Assembly: GCA_964035575.1 (NCBI GenBank)
Contig: OZ037906.1
Coordinates: 806,001-870,000, forward strand
Reading direction: 5' to 3'
Length of the DNA: 64,000 nucleotides
DNA from: Rhynchopus sp. YZ270_cl-10
Taxonomy: Eukaryota > Euglenozoa > Diplonemea > Diplonemida > Diplonemidae
Shown here piece by piece: positions 11,538-23,416 of the stretch (position 1 is the stretch's first letter; each line of letters begins with the position of its first letter). The notes under the pieces were generated by a model, which was not told the DNA's origin, searched no databases, and saw only the letters and a program-made list of their open reading frames with translations. The position numbers and the translations under genes are program-made.

Positions 11538-11665
11538 ATGTAAACCACCGAAATGGATGTAGGGACTGCATGGCTGGAGTCCACCCTCCCCCACGGTATA
11601 CCCGGTCATGTACCCAAAGGTGCTCTGTTGTGAGAATAGGATTTGTACTTCAAGTCAATTTGTTG
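11538..11665 (+). repeat. Dispersed repeat F2
   Basis: Matches 2,813-2,937: GATGTAAACCACCGAAATGG, CACGGTATACCCGGTCATG and a TTTGTACTTCAAGTCAA end. Confidence 0.75.
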
Positions 11666-13091
11666 ACAGGCATTTGGTCTCGCAAAAAACTGTCCGCGTG
11701 TTTGTTCACCCGCAGTCAATTTAGGTTGGGTTCAGGTCTGTTCTACCGAGCTTAACTCTGTGGAAACGTTTTCTTTTTCTTTTTCTTTCAAAGTGACCAA
11801 GCAGGAGAAGGGGTTCATCAATCATTTCCCTTTTTTTTTTTTTGACTACTCGCTAGAGGACTATTTTCCATTTCTTTTTTTTTTCTTTTTTCTTTTTTTT
11901 TTGTTTGAAGGAAAAGCAAAAGGGTTTCAGAACTGCTATAGTCGAAAAGTTATATTATCGTAAAAGGGAGTCCAGCAGAGTCTGAGAACGTCTGTCAGAC
12001 TCAGTTTTCAGACAAGCCACGCCATTATTTTTTTTTTGTTTTTTACGCACACTACTTTGTGAGCGGAAAGTGTCACGTCGTTCATTCACCCAATCCTCCG
12101 CAACACCACCACCAGGTGAGATAGTGTGTGTGGAATGCATCAACGCATCAAACATCTACAAAAGGGGTGAGGGAACGACGACATCTTTCTTCTTTTTTTC
12201 CCCCAAAAAAAACCCCATACCGGCATACCGGCATAATAAAGTCCCCTGAAACAAAGTGATGTTCCAAAACCACCCAAGGTTTCAAAAGCGTGGTACAACT
12301 TCTTCGGTTTTTGGAGACAACGAAAAAAAGCCGCGCGTGATGACTATTTATTCGGTGGCATCCCGTTGTCGAAATGATCGGGAAAAAGAGTGTACAGCCT
12401 TGTGTGATACGTTGAGTGGTCAGAACCCCACCCACCTCCTGTTGAGTTGATTATCAATCCAGCAAGATAAAACAAGAAAAACAGGGGGGATTTGCTATAA
12501 TACCTGCGTCTCTAATGTTCATTTGCCGTGTTGCTTAATGGGTATTTATTGCAATGGGTGTTAAGAGGCGTAGGTATAGTAAATTACTCCTAAAATACAC
12601 ATGAATCGCGCCTAACACTCCACTCATTTCCCTTTTTCGAAAAGAAACTGAAGGATGGAGTGGGTGTAGCAGAAAAAAAGAAGAAGAAGAACAGGAAAAA
12701 AAAAAAAAAAATACTCCTTTTTTTTTCTTTCTGTTTTTCTTTTTTTGTGTACGCTCTGCTCCGCACACATCCGCCCCCCCCCTCCCCCAATTCGCTCCCC
12801 TTTAGATGTGTTGCTCGAGAAGTACACTCATCTTACATGCTTCTCTTTTTACCCGTGCTGTCAACTACACTTCGCTTCTATTATGTTGAACAAAAGCGCG
12901 CTGATTTTACCTTTTTTTGATACAGCAGACCCATCAGTGTGCGTGTGGACGGAAAAAATCAAGAAATTTTTCCGTTTTATTTATACAACGTAAATCATTC
13001 CCCCCCCCCCCAACGGCTGCAAAACAATGCGGAGTTTGCAGGGGTGAGATTTATGTACTAGCTACCACGAAGAAAGTCACACATCGTTTAC
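11666..13091. other. Long T/C-rich gap without a gene
   Basis: Homopolymer and polypyrimidine runs dominate (11,830-11,905; 12,670-12,760). Open frames here are short and of biased composition. No repeat family or RNA gene recognised. Confidence 0.5.
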
Positions 13092-13305
13092 AAGGTGACT
13101 AAGCATGAGAGAGGCTTAGGATCACCTTATAAGCTTTTCTTCTTACTATCTCTGGAGCCCGTATTTGGGCGAAAACACACTAAAACAACCAAGGGGGGGG
13201 AAGGTTTTGCATTCCAGTGCCTGCGTCCCAGAGGCGTTTGCACTATCAACTTCACTTTTATTTTATTTTCCACTGAAACCTACCGAAGTGGGCGTGAACG
13301 CTGAG
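13092..13305 (+). repeat. F3 followed by F1
   Basis: GTGACTAAGCATGAGAGAGG and the TTAGGATCACCTTATAAG part of F3 (13,092-13,137) are followed by a full F1 (13,215-13,305: CCAGTGCCTGCGTCCCAGAG, CACTGAAACCTACCGAAG, GGCGTGAACGCTGA). Confidence 0.7.
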
Positions 13306-13435
13306 CCTCGTGGCTCTGGGCTGACGACCGTGGTGGTCAAGTTTTCAAAAATAAAATGTTCCAGCAACAGTGGTCGCGCTAAAGTCGTACCGTTATCCCG
13401 AGATTTTTTGGGGGCTTTTCGTAGGAACTGGCCAT

Positions 13436-13590
13436 TTTTTTATATTGACCCCACCACACGCTGGGATTGGCCCGGAAATGACACAAAACGGGGTTTTCGG
13501 GCCTCCCCCTCCTAACCTGTTCTGGGGAACGTTTTTCTGCACCCGAAATCTGTCGAAATCTCCGAAAATGCCGGGAGTGAGGAATGAAAT
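13436..13590. mobile_element. hAT-like relic
   Basis: TTGACCCCACCACACGC and nearby TTCGGGCCT...TGTCGAAATCTCCGAAAATG blocks resemble the interior of the hAT-like element at 3,434-4,273. Termini are not visible, so this is a degraded or truncated copy. Confidence 0.5.
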
Positions 13591-13823
13591 TAGCGCGAAG
13601 ACTCAATTCAAGCAAGTCTTTTGTGTTTTTTGGTTTTTTTGTTTTTGTCTTGTTTTTTTTGATGTGCACAGGACCTACCTCGGTAGGCGATTGTCGATAT
13701 AGCAGAAAAGAGGAAAAAAAGAGAAAACGATGTTTTGTTTCCTGCTTTCCACCCTCTCAACAAAAGCCTTATGAAGGAGTTGACTACAAAACACACCCAC
13801 ACACAGATACAATCACGATAATC

Positions 13824-14745
13824 ATGTTAAATCTGCTCATCCCCGTGCTTATGCTGCAATGCACAGATTTGAGGGGCTTGTCTGGGACACTGAACACTTC
13901 CCTTTCAGAGGATACAACGTGCTGGAACCTGCGCTGTGTTGGGAGGCTTCAGCTTGTGTACAGCCGCAACTTCAGCGGTTCCTACAGGGTTGTCAGGTCA
14001 GGAAGCCCTTATGTGCATATTGCATCCAATCTGTTCTATCTTTATGCAGAGTACGGCACAACCGAGTTCGAGGCATACTGGGATGTAGAACTGAGCGCAC
14101 ATATGGATGAGTGTGCAGATGGGGACTGTGACAGCGCTGTGCAGTTCTCGTGGGGCTGCAACACGGCAGCGCCTGCGATTGAAGACTCGATTGAAGACAC
14201 CACAGAACGGACGGATTCCGGAAATGCAAATGCCGATGTTTTCAGGATCAGGGAGAGAAAATCTGGGTTGTGGGATTTACCTGGTCCCCTTTTCCTTACA
14301 CTCATTTTGACCAACACCAAGAACTTGGCCATTTCGGCAAATTGACCCCACCACAGCGCGGACGGATTCCGGAAATGCCATTTGCGGTGTGTTTTGGGCC
14401 TGAAAACCTACCGTTTCTTCAGGGAAAAATTTTTTGCTTCCGGATGTCGAAATTTTCCGGAAAAGTTCCGAAATTAGGAAACACCCTGTTGAGGATGGTT
14501 TGCATCTGTACCGTTGAAATTCAGCCTTCGGGCGACCTTGTGTGCAGAACCCGTCCTCGGACAGGTGATAGTCACAGGCACAGGCCACAGTCGTGGCCAA
14601 TTGTGTTTTTCAGAAATATGTGTGATATATGGTATTTCAATGATGATATACGTGTGTGACGACACCTCCCCTTTTTGCCAACTGCCAATTTTTGCCGACT
14701 CCATTTGCTTGGAGCTTCCAGGACTGTGCATACCCCGTTTCCAAA
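13824..14745 (+). pseudogene. Cysteine-rich secretory protein gene split by a hAT relic
   Basis: The first part (13,824-14,197) starts with a signal-peptide-like MLNLLIPVLMLQC. It continues with two N-glycosylation sequons (NTS, NFS), at least six cysteines and an acidic DECADGDCDSAVQ stretch. The reading is then broken by a segment (14,198-14,488) that matches the reverse complement of the hAT-like element at 3,434-4,273 and ends in ...ACACCCTG. Beyond it, the same frame (14,493-14,745) resumes coding-like sequence rich in cysteine (for example LCFSEICVIYGISMMIYVCD). I infer one extracellular or surface protein gene disrupted by transposition. The family is not recognised; part two could belong to a different gene. 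Confidence 0.5.
14198..14488 (-). mobile_element. hAT-like relic inside the cysteine-rich gene
   Basis: Carries GGACGGATTCCGGAAATGCA, a TTGACCAACACCAAGAACTT-like block and TTGACCCCACCACAG, all in reverse orientation relative to 3,434-4,273. The right end AGGAAACACCCTG matches the hAT terminus. The left terminus is missing, so no exact target duplication can be shown. Confidence 0.65.
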
Positions 14746-15299
14746 AAGGAATGAGAAAAAGGTTTTCAAAAAGAGAAAAACGAAAAAGACTCAGGCCAGT
14801 GCCCTCAAAGGCTGCCACAGGCTGCCACACCCTGAGGGGGGGTGTGCTGCCTGTATACCCTGGCTGTTGTTGTTATTGTTCCCATTGTGAATACCCCCTT
14901 TCTATAGAGGTCAGAGGATTTGCGGCCCAAGCCTGCAAAATTTCTCCTCTTTTTTTCCCGTTAAACCTTTTCTTAGTTCGGAGATCGTGCATAAGTCGTA
15001 ATATCACATAAAGTACCGCACCTTTTCTCTTTGACTTGATGTCAACAAAACTTAGAACAAAGTTACACCCACCCACAAAATAAAAACAAACAAAAGAGAA
15101 AAAAAACAATACAATATCAAACACCCCCCCATTAAACCCGATCCCTCCCCGACGAGTTCCGCGAGTGATCGCTAATGGCGTGAATACCTGCAGCAAGAAG
15201 GACTACAGAGACAGAACAACATTCACAAACAAGGAGTTCCTCTTCACACTTCATCACTCCATTTTCACCCCCACCCTTGCAGAACATTCCTTTACACCA
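14746..15299. other. Gap before the P-element chain
   Basis: Contains A-rich and T-rich stretches and no recognised gene or repeat. It ends at the C tract (15,300-15,308) into which the 20-kb element chain is inserted. Confidence 0.5.
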
Positions 15300-16126
15300 C
15301 CCCCCCCCTTTAGGGGCCGCAGTCCCTTAAGGAAATTGTGTAAGATTAATTATTTCGCCATTTTTTGGGCATCTAGTGGGCACCTCAGGGTGTGTCTGAC
15401 ACCCAAAATAGGTTTCCGGGGCAGTGTGACCCAGAATTTCATGGTTTGGCACCTCAGAAAGTGAAAAAAGTGTGAAAAAATAGGATTTTCAGCCCTTTTG
15501 GCCATTTGGGGCAAAATGGCCAATTTTGGCATATTTTTTGCTTTGTGGGGGTATTTGGGGCTATTTCACCCCCAAAACCACTCAGAACATGTTCTAGGCA
15601 CCTATTTTCAACCACAATTACCCATACAGGGGGGTATTCCGCTCAAGAAATGGTTTTGTTGGGGCTATTTTCAGCAAATTTTCACTAAGTTTCACTAAGT
15701 TTTGCTAAGTTTCACTAAGTTTCACTAAGTTTCGCTAAGTTTTGGTCAAAAAAATGCAAAAAAAATGCAAAAAATGGGGTGTCCCGGGCACGGCGTAATT
15801 CAGGTGTAATGGGGTGTAATGGGGCGTAATGGGGTGTAATGGAGTGTAATGGAGGGAATTTAAACTTTTTGCTTTTTTTGCGTTTTCCCCCCGTTTTTTC
15901 AACACGAAAAGTCCAAAAAAGGTGACAACAAAATTTTTTTTGGCGAGTGGAGCAAAAATAAATTTGCCTGGCTGACCATTGCCGAAGGAATTTTGCACTT
16001 TTGACCACCACAGATTACACGTTGTTTTACGATTTTTTCTATGCACTTATGCGTACAGTGCCACCGGTGTTAAATTTTTACTGGCGTGGCTACATAACCG
16101 ATTCCCCATGTTTCTACCGTGTTTCT

Positions 16127-16202
16127 ACACAGTACACAGTACACAGTACACAGTACACAGTACACAGTACACAGTACACAGTACACAGTACACAGTACAC
16201 AG
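16127..16202 (+). repeat. ACACAGT tandem array (7-bp unit, about 11 copies)
   Basis: Perfect tandem copies of ACACAGT. The unit shares the ACAGT core with the much larger arrays at 17.3, 20.8, 30.5 and 45.1 kb. The frames across it are open only because the unit has no stop codon. Confidence 0.95.
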
Positions 16203-16910
16203 CACTGTACAAGGCAAAAATGACCAAAACAGCTGATGTTTTGGCCGAATGCCACCCTATCAGGAATATTTTCATGGATTCACACAAATTTTTTCTGGCC
16301 TCAATACCCCCAAACTACACGATTTTCGGTTCCGGCAAATTTTTGGAGCACCAAATATCGCAAAAAAATTCAATTTTTTTGGTGTCGTCCGCACATCCTT
16401 TAGTAAAGACCAAAACACCAAGGCGTTGTAATTCATGTGTAATGGGGTGTAATGGGGCGTAATGGGGTGTAAGTGGGTGTAAGTGGGTGTAATGGGGTAT
16501 AATGGGGTGAAAGTGGGTGTAATTCGGTGAAATGGGGTGAAATGGGGTGAAAGTGTGCGTAAGTGGGTGTTAGTGTGGTACCGCCGGGACACCCCAAAAA
16601 AACACGAAAAATTGCACAAAAAATGGGAGGAACCAAAAAAATATGTATAGTATGGCAAAAATGTGTCCTTTTTTCATACAATGCAACGAGGCCGAGTCGG
16701 CCTCGCCAAGGCCTGAAGCACAAATCGGCCATTTGGGCCATTTTGGGACAAACGACCATTTTTGACCAAATTTTCAAAAAAAATTGTAAAATTTCGACAT
16801 CATGACAACTGCTTGGACACAAAACTACCCCAGGGATGTCCTGTGAGTCCATTCCGACCTGTTTTGGACACTTTAGGTACTTTTTTTGGCCGCTTTTTGG
16901 TGTTTTGAGG

Positions 16911-17331
16911 TCAAAATGACCCCTGTCTACCCCCTGTCCAAGGCCAGGATTTTTCCCCTGGCCATCACATAAAGTAGGGTATGGTGCAAATTTTGGTACG
17001 TACCCCCCCAAAAAATGGTCTGCGGACCCAATGGAACCGGTTTTTTACCCTTTGGAGGACTTAGAAGTGCCAGAAATGGGGAAAATGAGTCAAAAATTGC
17101 CCTCCACGGTGGCTTGGTCAGGTGACTGACCAGGCTTTTAGCCTGGTCAAAATGACCAGGCCCCCCCTTGGTCATGACCAAGCCCCCCCTTGGTCATGAC
17201 CGAGGGGGGGCCTGGTCATGACCAAGGGGGGGCTTGGTCAGACCAGGCCCCCCCTTGGTCATGACGGGTAAAAATGCACGGTGGGGGGTTTGAACACCCT
17301 GCAACAAACACAAAATAAGAGCACAAAGCAT
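16911..17331. repeat. Left arm of inner inverted repeat of P2
   Basis: Reverse complement of 21,166-21,622. It includes CAAGGCCAGGATTTTTCCCC, GGTACGTACCCCCCCA and an array of GGTCATGACCAAGGGGGGG-type units, themselves palindromic (TGGTCATGACCA). Confidence 0.85.
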
Positions 17332-18025
17332 GTATACTGTGTATACTGTGTATACTGTGTATACTGTGTATACTGTGTATACTGTGTATACTGTGTATAC
17401 TGTGTATACTGTGTATACTGTGTATACTGTGTATACTGTGTATACTGTGTATACTGTGTATACTGTGTATACTGTGTATACTGTGTATACTGTGTATACT
17501 GTGTATACTGTGTATACTGTGTATACTGTGTATACTGTGTATACTGTGTATACTGTGTATACTGTGTATACTGTGTATACTGTGTATACTGTGTATACTG
17601 TGTATACTGTGTATACTGTGTATACTGTGTATACTGTGTATACTGTGTATACTGTGTATACTGTGTATACTGTGTATACTGTGTATACTGTGTATACTGT
17701 GTATACTGTGTATACTGTGTATACTGTGTATACTGTGTATACTGTGTATACTGTGTATACTGTGTATACTGTGTATACTGTGTATACTGTGTATACTGTG
17801 TATACTGTGTATACTGTGTATACTGTGTATACTGTGTATACTGTGTATACTGTGTATACTGTGTATACTGTGTATACTGTGTATACTGTGTATACTGTGT
17901 ATACTGTGTATACTGTGTATACTGTGTATACTGTGTATACTGTGTATACTGTGTATACTGTGTATACTGTGTATACTGTGTATACTGTGTATACTGTGTA
18001 TACTGTGTATACTGTGTATACTGTG
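17332..18025 (+). repeat. GTATACTGT tandem array (9-bp unit, about 77 copies)
   Basis: 694 bp of near-perfect 9-bp units. The array at 20,774-21,164 is the same unit on the opposite strand in the matching arm of P2, but with only about 43 copies. Confidence 0.97.
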
Positions 18026-18029
18026 AACA

Positions 18030-18774
18030 CAGGTACACAGGTACCCACGCAGTGGCACATGACTTCAAGTGTGAGTGACTCACACTTGAATTGAGGGAAT
18101 GTGACACGCAAAAATATCGGGTCTTTTGTTTGTGCGCTCAAAGCCGGGCCGTGTTTACAACAAGTAACTAAGAGTGGACATGCCACCCCACGTGGACAAG
18201 TCACTAAGCGTTACAACAAGTAACTAAGTTTGGACAAGTCACTGAGCGTTACAACAATTCACTAAGCGTGAACCAACTCCCAGCAACACGGGGCGCCTTT
18301 TGGCGGGCGTTGTTGAGGGTGTTTGGGGTGCAAAGTTTTCCACAATTTTGATGCGCGGTTACAGAAGTGTTGTCTTGTTCTTTCATCTCTAGGAATTTAA
18401 ATGTTCAATCGCGTTTAACTACCACTAGGGCTTGTTCAGTGAACCCACGAGGGGTCGAAGGGGGTTGGTTATCCCATATCTATCAAAGGTTGTGTCGACC
18501 AGGCGAATCCACTATGTTACGCTGTATGATGATAGATCCGAAGAAATAACAGTGCATAGCAACTGCACAAGGATATCTCTAAATCCGACCCTTTTTGGCC
18601 AAATTCCGAAATCCAAATCCAAAAAATTCCCTGTTTTTTTGATACAGTTTTTGGGCTGTTTTTTTTGACTTTTGCGCATGCTTGTCGCCCGATCGGTGGT
18701 TTTTCCCCAAAATTTTGGGTGACCGATCGTAAAAAAAAAAAAACTAAAAAAACCTGCGTTTTGAGCATTTTCGC

Positions 18775-18805
<31 letters not shown>

Positions 18806-20145
18806 CCCAAAAAATTTCCAAATTTTCCAATTTTTCCAGCAGGGGCAGGGCACTAGTCAATCCCCCTTTTGGCCAAACGGGGGTGATTTGGGGTCCCGAG
18901 CTTTCGCCCCGTAAAAGCGGTCGCTGCGCGCGCTTCGCGCGCGCGACTCCCTGCCAGTGCGGCGAAGTGAGGCGCTTTCTCCCCTCTGAACAAAATCGAG
19001 GGGCGGGTGGGGAGGGTGAACCACAAGTCGTAGTGGGTGTCAGCCTTCTGATCAGTAACCTCAGTACATTAATAGTAAGTAAGAACCGGCGGTCATGTCA
19101 CCGAAAGGTTCCTGGCGAAGCCACGGTACGCAACATTTATAAAAATGTTGCCAGAAAAAATGGCACTGTCGTTGGTAATTACTCATCAGGAAAATGCGCA
19201 CCGCGGGAAATCGGCGCCTCAATAAAGTATTGCCATCAATTTTACTTCCCATATTTTGACAATGAAATATTCTGGCGAAGCCACGGTACGCAACAGAGCT
19301 GTAGGCTACCTCTCGTAATTTAGCTGCGCCGCAGGCGCACGGTACGCTACTTTTTTTTTTTTGAAAAGTGCTTATTTTGACAGATCGGGCTCCTTGCGGA
19401 ACGTGGTGGCACCACTTCTGAAAAAATACCAAACCCACATGTACTAATTTGCACAACTGCAGGTTTTTTTTTTTTTTTTTTTTTTTCTTTTTTTTTCCAA
19501 AATCCCGATCGCGATCGTGATTTAGAAAAAAGCATGCTTTTGCGGGGGAAAAAAAAAATTTCCCCCACAAAACTTTTTCGACATGTTGACAGGGCTCTTG
19601 CCAATCACCCCTTTTGGCCAAAACGGGGTGATTTGGGGTCCCGAGCTTTCCCCCCGTAAAAGCGGTCGCTGCCAGTGCAGGGAGGTGAGGCTTCTTCCCT
19701 CTGATGCACAAAATCGTAGAAAGCTGGCGGGGAGAGTGAACCACGATCCATCGTGGGTGTCAGCCCTATCAGTAACCTCAGTACATTTATGTAAGAAAAG
19801 GTAGTCGAGGCACCCAAAGGTTCCTGGCGAAGCCACGGCCATATCCATATCCAAATCCACAATTAGAAAAATCCCTGCAACTGCAGGAAGTTTATTAAAA
19901 AAGAGTGCCTCGCGCTACACAAACCACCCGCGATTGACTTAGATGTTATAACAAAGAGAATTCAGAGCAAAACAACACCCTGCCCCATACACACTAAATT
20001 GTCATGCTTCAAGAGCATGCCTGGGCCAAAATTACTGTGACAAAAAAAGGCAACAAGACCACCCACAAGGAGTGTGAATTGTGCACTGGTTTCGAATTTC
20101 TTGCACTAGCTATGCTCCCTGAGTTAATGGCTATAGTAGTGACTG
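18030..20145 (+). repeat. RC repeat copy inside P2, interrupted
   Basis: 18,265-18,550 matches 33,228-33,510 (CTCCCAGCAACACGGGGCGC, TCAAAGGTTGTGTCGACCAG). 19,878-20,145 matches the continuation at 33,520-33,850. Between them lie about 1.3 kb of unrelated DNA (18,551-19,877) that includes an R repeat. The second part lacks about 80 bp after GTGCACTGGTTT compared with the 33.7-kb copy. Confidence 0.75.
19090..19345 (-). repeat. Dispersed repeat R, reverse copy
   Basis: Has TTCCTGGCGAAGCCACGGTA three times with GTACGCAACA and GCGCCGCAGGCGCACGGTAC. The same set occurs in the opposite orientation at 44,670-44,965 and shortened at 26,918-27,050. A further end lies at 19,820-19,845. Confidence 0.7.
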
Positions 20146-20294
20146 ACTTTAACCCCCCGTTGTTGTCCGCAAACGACGTGTTTCCGCTACGACGTGTTCA
20201 TTTCACGCGTGAAATACTTTGTCGGTTACATGACCGCAAAATCGCGCGAAGTAAATGGGTTATTCTATGTATGCCACACTCACTGCGCTCGTGA
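20004..20294 (+). pseudogene. RC-repeat frame with a C-x2-C finger-like start
   Basis: The first 30 residues (MLQEHAWAKITVTKKGNKTT then HKECELCTGF) are conserved in the 33,641 copy (T/D and L/M changes only) and in the reverse copy at 41.9 kb. The H...W...H-x2-C-x2-C pattern resembles the start of a BED or piggyBac-type zinc-binding module of transposases; that link is inference. After the deletion at residue 30 the frame reads noise. Probably a transposase remnant. Confidence 0.35.
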
Positions 20295-20462
20295 AACAAC
20301 ATTAATTACCAACTCGTTTTGGCAAGCAAAACTCGTAAAATAGTTTTTGTAGCGAAAGTACACTGCGTACTGCATGACAGGTAGAACCCAAAATATCTGA
20401 TATTTTCCTTGAATTCTTTGGCATAGCTGATGACCTCCCCAGCCCGATTTTGGCTTTATTAT

Positions 20463-20650
20463 TTCCTGTCTGGACATGTTGCGACATAGTTTCGCCATGT
20501 GTCTTCGGTTTCAAAAACTTCCCAGCAAAGTTTGCAACGGTGCTTCTCTTTAAAGAAACTGGGATGGTGTTGCATGTGCTGTGTCGTTCCGTTTTTTATC
20601 ATTACCCCACACTCCTCCTCTCCGACTACATCTAATTCGTCGTCTGTTTG
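20463..20650 (-). pseudogene. Finger-like coding fragment, minus strand
   Basis: The minus frame reads an acidic stretch, then HMQHHPSFFKEKHRCKLCWE and VFETEDTWRNYVATCP before a TAA near 20,461. The C-x2-C and later residues suggest a small zinc-binding module. It has no upstream start within the same frame, so it is a fragment. Confidence 0.35.
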
Positions 20651-20773
20651 GTGCTCTCACCATGAGGGGTTAATGACGGGTTAATGAAAATCAGGTCAAA
20701 AAAATGGTCGTTTGAGAGCTTAGTGAGAACTAGTGAGGTCCTGTGCTGTGGTATCTCGCGCACAGCATACACA

Positions 20774-21164
20774 ATACACAGTATACACAGTATACACAGT
20801 ATACACAGTATACACAGTATACACAGTATACACAGTATACACAGTATACACAGTATACACAGTATACACAGTATACACAGTATACACAGTATACACAGTA
20901 TACACAGTATACACAGTATACACAGTATACACAGTATACACAGTATACACAGTATACACAGTATACACAGTATACACAGTATACACAGTATACACAGTAT
21001 ACACAGTATACACAGTATACACAGTATACACAGTATACACAGTATACACAGTATACACAGTATACACAGTATACACAGTATACACAGTATACACAGTATA
21101 CACAGTATACACAGTATACACAGTATACACAGTATACACAGTATACACAGTATACACAGTATAC
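20774..21164 (+). repeat. ACACAGTAT tandem array (9-bp unit, about 43 copies)
   Basis: The reverse complement of the 17,332-18,025 array, in the right arm of P2. The flanking arm sequence (21,166 on) matches the left arm closely, so the copy-number difference arose after the palindrome formed. Confidence 0.97.
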
Positions 21165-21165
21165 A

Positions 21166-21622
21166 TGCTTTGTGCTCTTATTTTGTGTTTTTTGCAGGGT
21201 GTTCAAACCCCCCACCGTGCATTTTTACCCGTCATGACCAAGGGGGGGCCTGGTCTGACCAAGCCCCCCCTTGGTCATGACCAGGCCCCCCCTCGGTCAT
21301 GACCAAGGGGGGGCTTGGTCATGACCAAGCCCCCTTGGTCATGTTTTTAGCTTGGTCAAAGCCTGGTCAGTCACCTGACCAAGCCACCGTGTCCCCTCCC
21401 AGAGAGGGGGGTAGGGTCGGTTTTGGGCTAAAAAATGCCAAATTAGGGCCGCCAGAGGCCTCCAAAGGGTAAAAAACCGGTTCCATTGGGTCCGCAGACC
21501 ATTTTTTGGGGGGGTACGTACCAAAATTTGCACCATACCCTACTTTATGTGATGGCCAGGGGAAAAATCCTGGCCTTGGACAGGGGGTAGACAGGGGGTG
21601 GACAGGGGGTCATTTTGACCAA
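21166..21622. repeat. Right arm of inner inverted repeat of P2
   Basis: Pairs with 16,911-17,331. An extra ACAGGGGGTGGACAGGGGGT unit is present at the outer edge. Contains TGGTCATGACCA palindromes in G/C-rich context. Confidence 0.85.
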
Positions 21623-21973
21623 ATTTTGGCCAAATTCACCAAAGAAAAGGCGTAAAAATGTGAAAAACAGGCGAGAATGGACTCAATACACATTTTTGGG
21701 GCAAAATAGGGCTCAAATGACTCTCTGAAACATCGAATTTGGTGTTTTTTCATGTTTTTTTCATGAAAAACCCCCAAAAAGCCAGTTTTTTGCTATTTTT
21801 TCCCATTTTTTCACATTCTAGAGTCGAATTTTCACCCAATTTTGCCTCACAGGGTGTTTCTGACCTATTCTGGGGTGGTTCCCTGCAGGTTGTGGGCACT
21901 ATACGCCAAAAAGTGGCAAAATGAATTAATCTTACACAATTTCCTTAGGGGACTGCGGCCCCTACCCCCCCCC

Positions 21974-22305
21974 TTAGGGGGTCCGACTCCCTAGTAAAAT
22001 TTTGTCCGGTTTTCGTTTTTTTCAACATTCGGCCATTTCCCGGGCACCTCCGGGTGAATCCTGCCCCCAAAATAGGGTTTCTGGGCCCTGTGGGGCTAAA
22101 TTCACCCTCTAGGTACCCCAAAATATGAAAAAAATTGAAAAATATGGTGAAAAATCGGGTTTTTGGCCTTTTGGGCACTATGGCCAGTTTTGACTAAATT
22201 TCCAAAAAAAAATCAAAAAAAGCCCCAAAAATAGACGAAAAAAGGAGTCTCTGGCCACAATTTCGGCCCAAAAATGTGTTTTGAGTCCATTGCAAACGGT
22301 TTTTC

Positions 22306-22347
<42 letters not shown>

Positions 22348-23416
22348 TTTTTGGACTTTTTTTAATAATCTGTATTCTGTAACCTCTCTCTATTTTACGG
22401 CAGGTGTGACCGGTTGAGGTGATACTTCCGGACTGAGGAAGGGCATTCTTTTACTTTTTTTTTCTGTGTGTTTGTTTTCTTGTTGTAGTCTTTTTTGGTG
22501 AAGGGGCTTGGCCGACGACACTGAGAACCTCTTTGGTTCATAGCTGTTAACGACGTCTGGTCCTACCTAGCTGTACACTCTAATTCTAAAAATAAAATAA
22601 AATAAAACCAATAGGCAAAGGGGGAGGGGGGAGGCTAAAAGCCAAACAAAAGTAAAGAATGAAAAAGAAAAACTCAAGTGCTCTGGGACGGCCGCGAGTT
22701 CCTGCTCCGCTTTAGGCCCCGCAGACGGTTGTAGAGGGTGTAAGCCTCTTCCACCTCGTCGGAGCTCATCGACGGCTTCTTCGCTTCTTTCCACAGGTAG
22801 AGGCAGGTGAGGGCGTCATCCACCGATGGAACCCTGCCTGACGACCTTTTGAAAAAAGTGTGTTTTTTTTCCTCGATTTTCTGACGTAGATTTGGGTGTT
22901 ATTGTGGGAATTGGAGCACCATTCGGTATAATCTGACTTACAGGGGTGGTTTTTCGGCGGTTTTCAGCAAAAAGTTCGGCTAGATATTGATCCAGAATGT
23001 GGTGAAAAAGTGTTCTGGGGATGTTCTGGGGTTGTTTTTGCACCTAAAAACACCAAAAAATCGTCAAAAAAAGTGGCAAAAAGGCGAAAAACCGTTTGCA
23101 ATGGACTCAAAACACATTTTTGGGCCGAAATTGGGGCCAGAGACTCCTTTTTTCGTCTATTTTTGGGGCTTTTTTTGATTTTTTTTTGGAAATTTAGTCA
23201 AAACTGGCCATAGTGCCCAAAAGGCCAAAAACCCGATTTTTCACCATATTTTTCAATTTTTTTCATATTTTGGGGTACCTAGAGGGTGAATTCAGCCCCA
23301 CAGGGCCCAGAAACCCTATTTTGGGGGCAGGATTCACCCGGAGGTGCCCGGGAAATGGCCGAATGTTGAAAAAAACGAAAACCGGACAAAATTTTACTAG
23401 GGAGTCGGACCCCCTA
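21974..23416. mobile_element. P3: long-TIR element
   Basis: Runs from TTAGGGGGTCCGACTCCCTA to TAGGGAGTCGGACCCCCTA, preceded by nine C and followed by 22 C (23,417-23,438). The arms pair over some 350 bp (for example CATTCGGCCATTTCCCGGGC at 22,026 against its complement at 23,343). They carry the shared P block TTTTGAGTCCATTGCAAACG. The centre (22,340-22,850) is unique DNA with a captured coding fragment. Confidence 0.8.
22674..22845 (-). pseudogene. Captured exon-like fragment in P3
   Basis: The minus frame gives about 57 residues of convincing protein: VDDALTCLYLWKEAKKPSMS, then SDEVEEAYTLYNRLRGLKRS, a Ser/Arg-rich end and TGA at 22,674. The upstream end merges with the element arm without a start codon. 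The GC content is higher than the arms. It looks like the 3' end of a host gene trapped between the arms; not recognised. Confidence 0.5.

Larger units (their letters stand above)
15300..21973. mobile_element. P2: 6.7-kb composite palindromic element
   Basis: The element is 15,309-21,964, between two runs of exactly nine C (15,300-15,308; 21,965-21,973). The ends are TTTAGGGGCCGCAGTCCC and GGGACTGCGGCCCCTA. The pairing extends inward through AAGGAAATTGTGTAAGATTA. Inside are GTAATGGGGTGTAATGGGG-type motif arrays (15,796-15,856 and 16,430-16,570), an inner inverted repeat (16,911-17,331 versus 21,166-21,622), two microsatellite arrays in opposite orientation and a disrupted RC copy. It lacks a recognisable transposase. 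Confidence 0.75.

Noticed and set aside
12535..12827. Several 60-80 residue frames rich in Phe or Lys
   Set aside because: They follow poly-T/poly-A runs and overlap each other in several frames.
17332..18025. CRISPR array
   Set aside because: Direct tandem repeats with no spacers in a eukaryotic genome.
17194..18204. Long open frames of Tyr-Thr-Val or His-Ser-Ile type repeats over the 9-bp arrays (also 20,684-21,302)
   Set aside because: A 9-bp unit without stop codons leaves all six frames open; the frames exist on both strands and have no real protein character.
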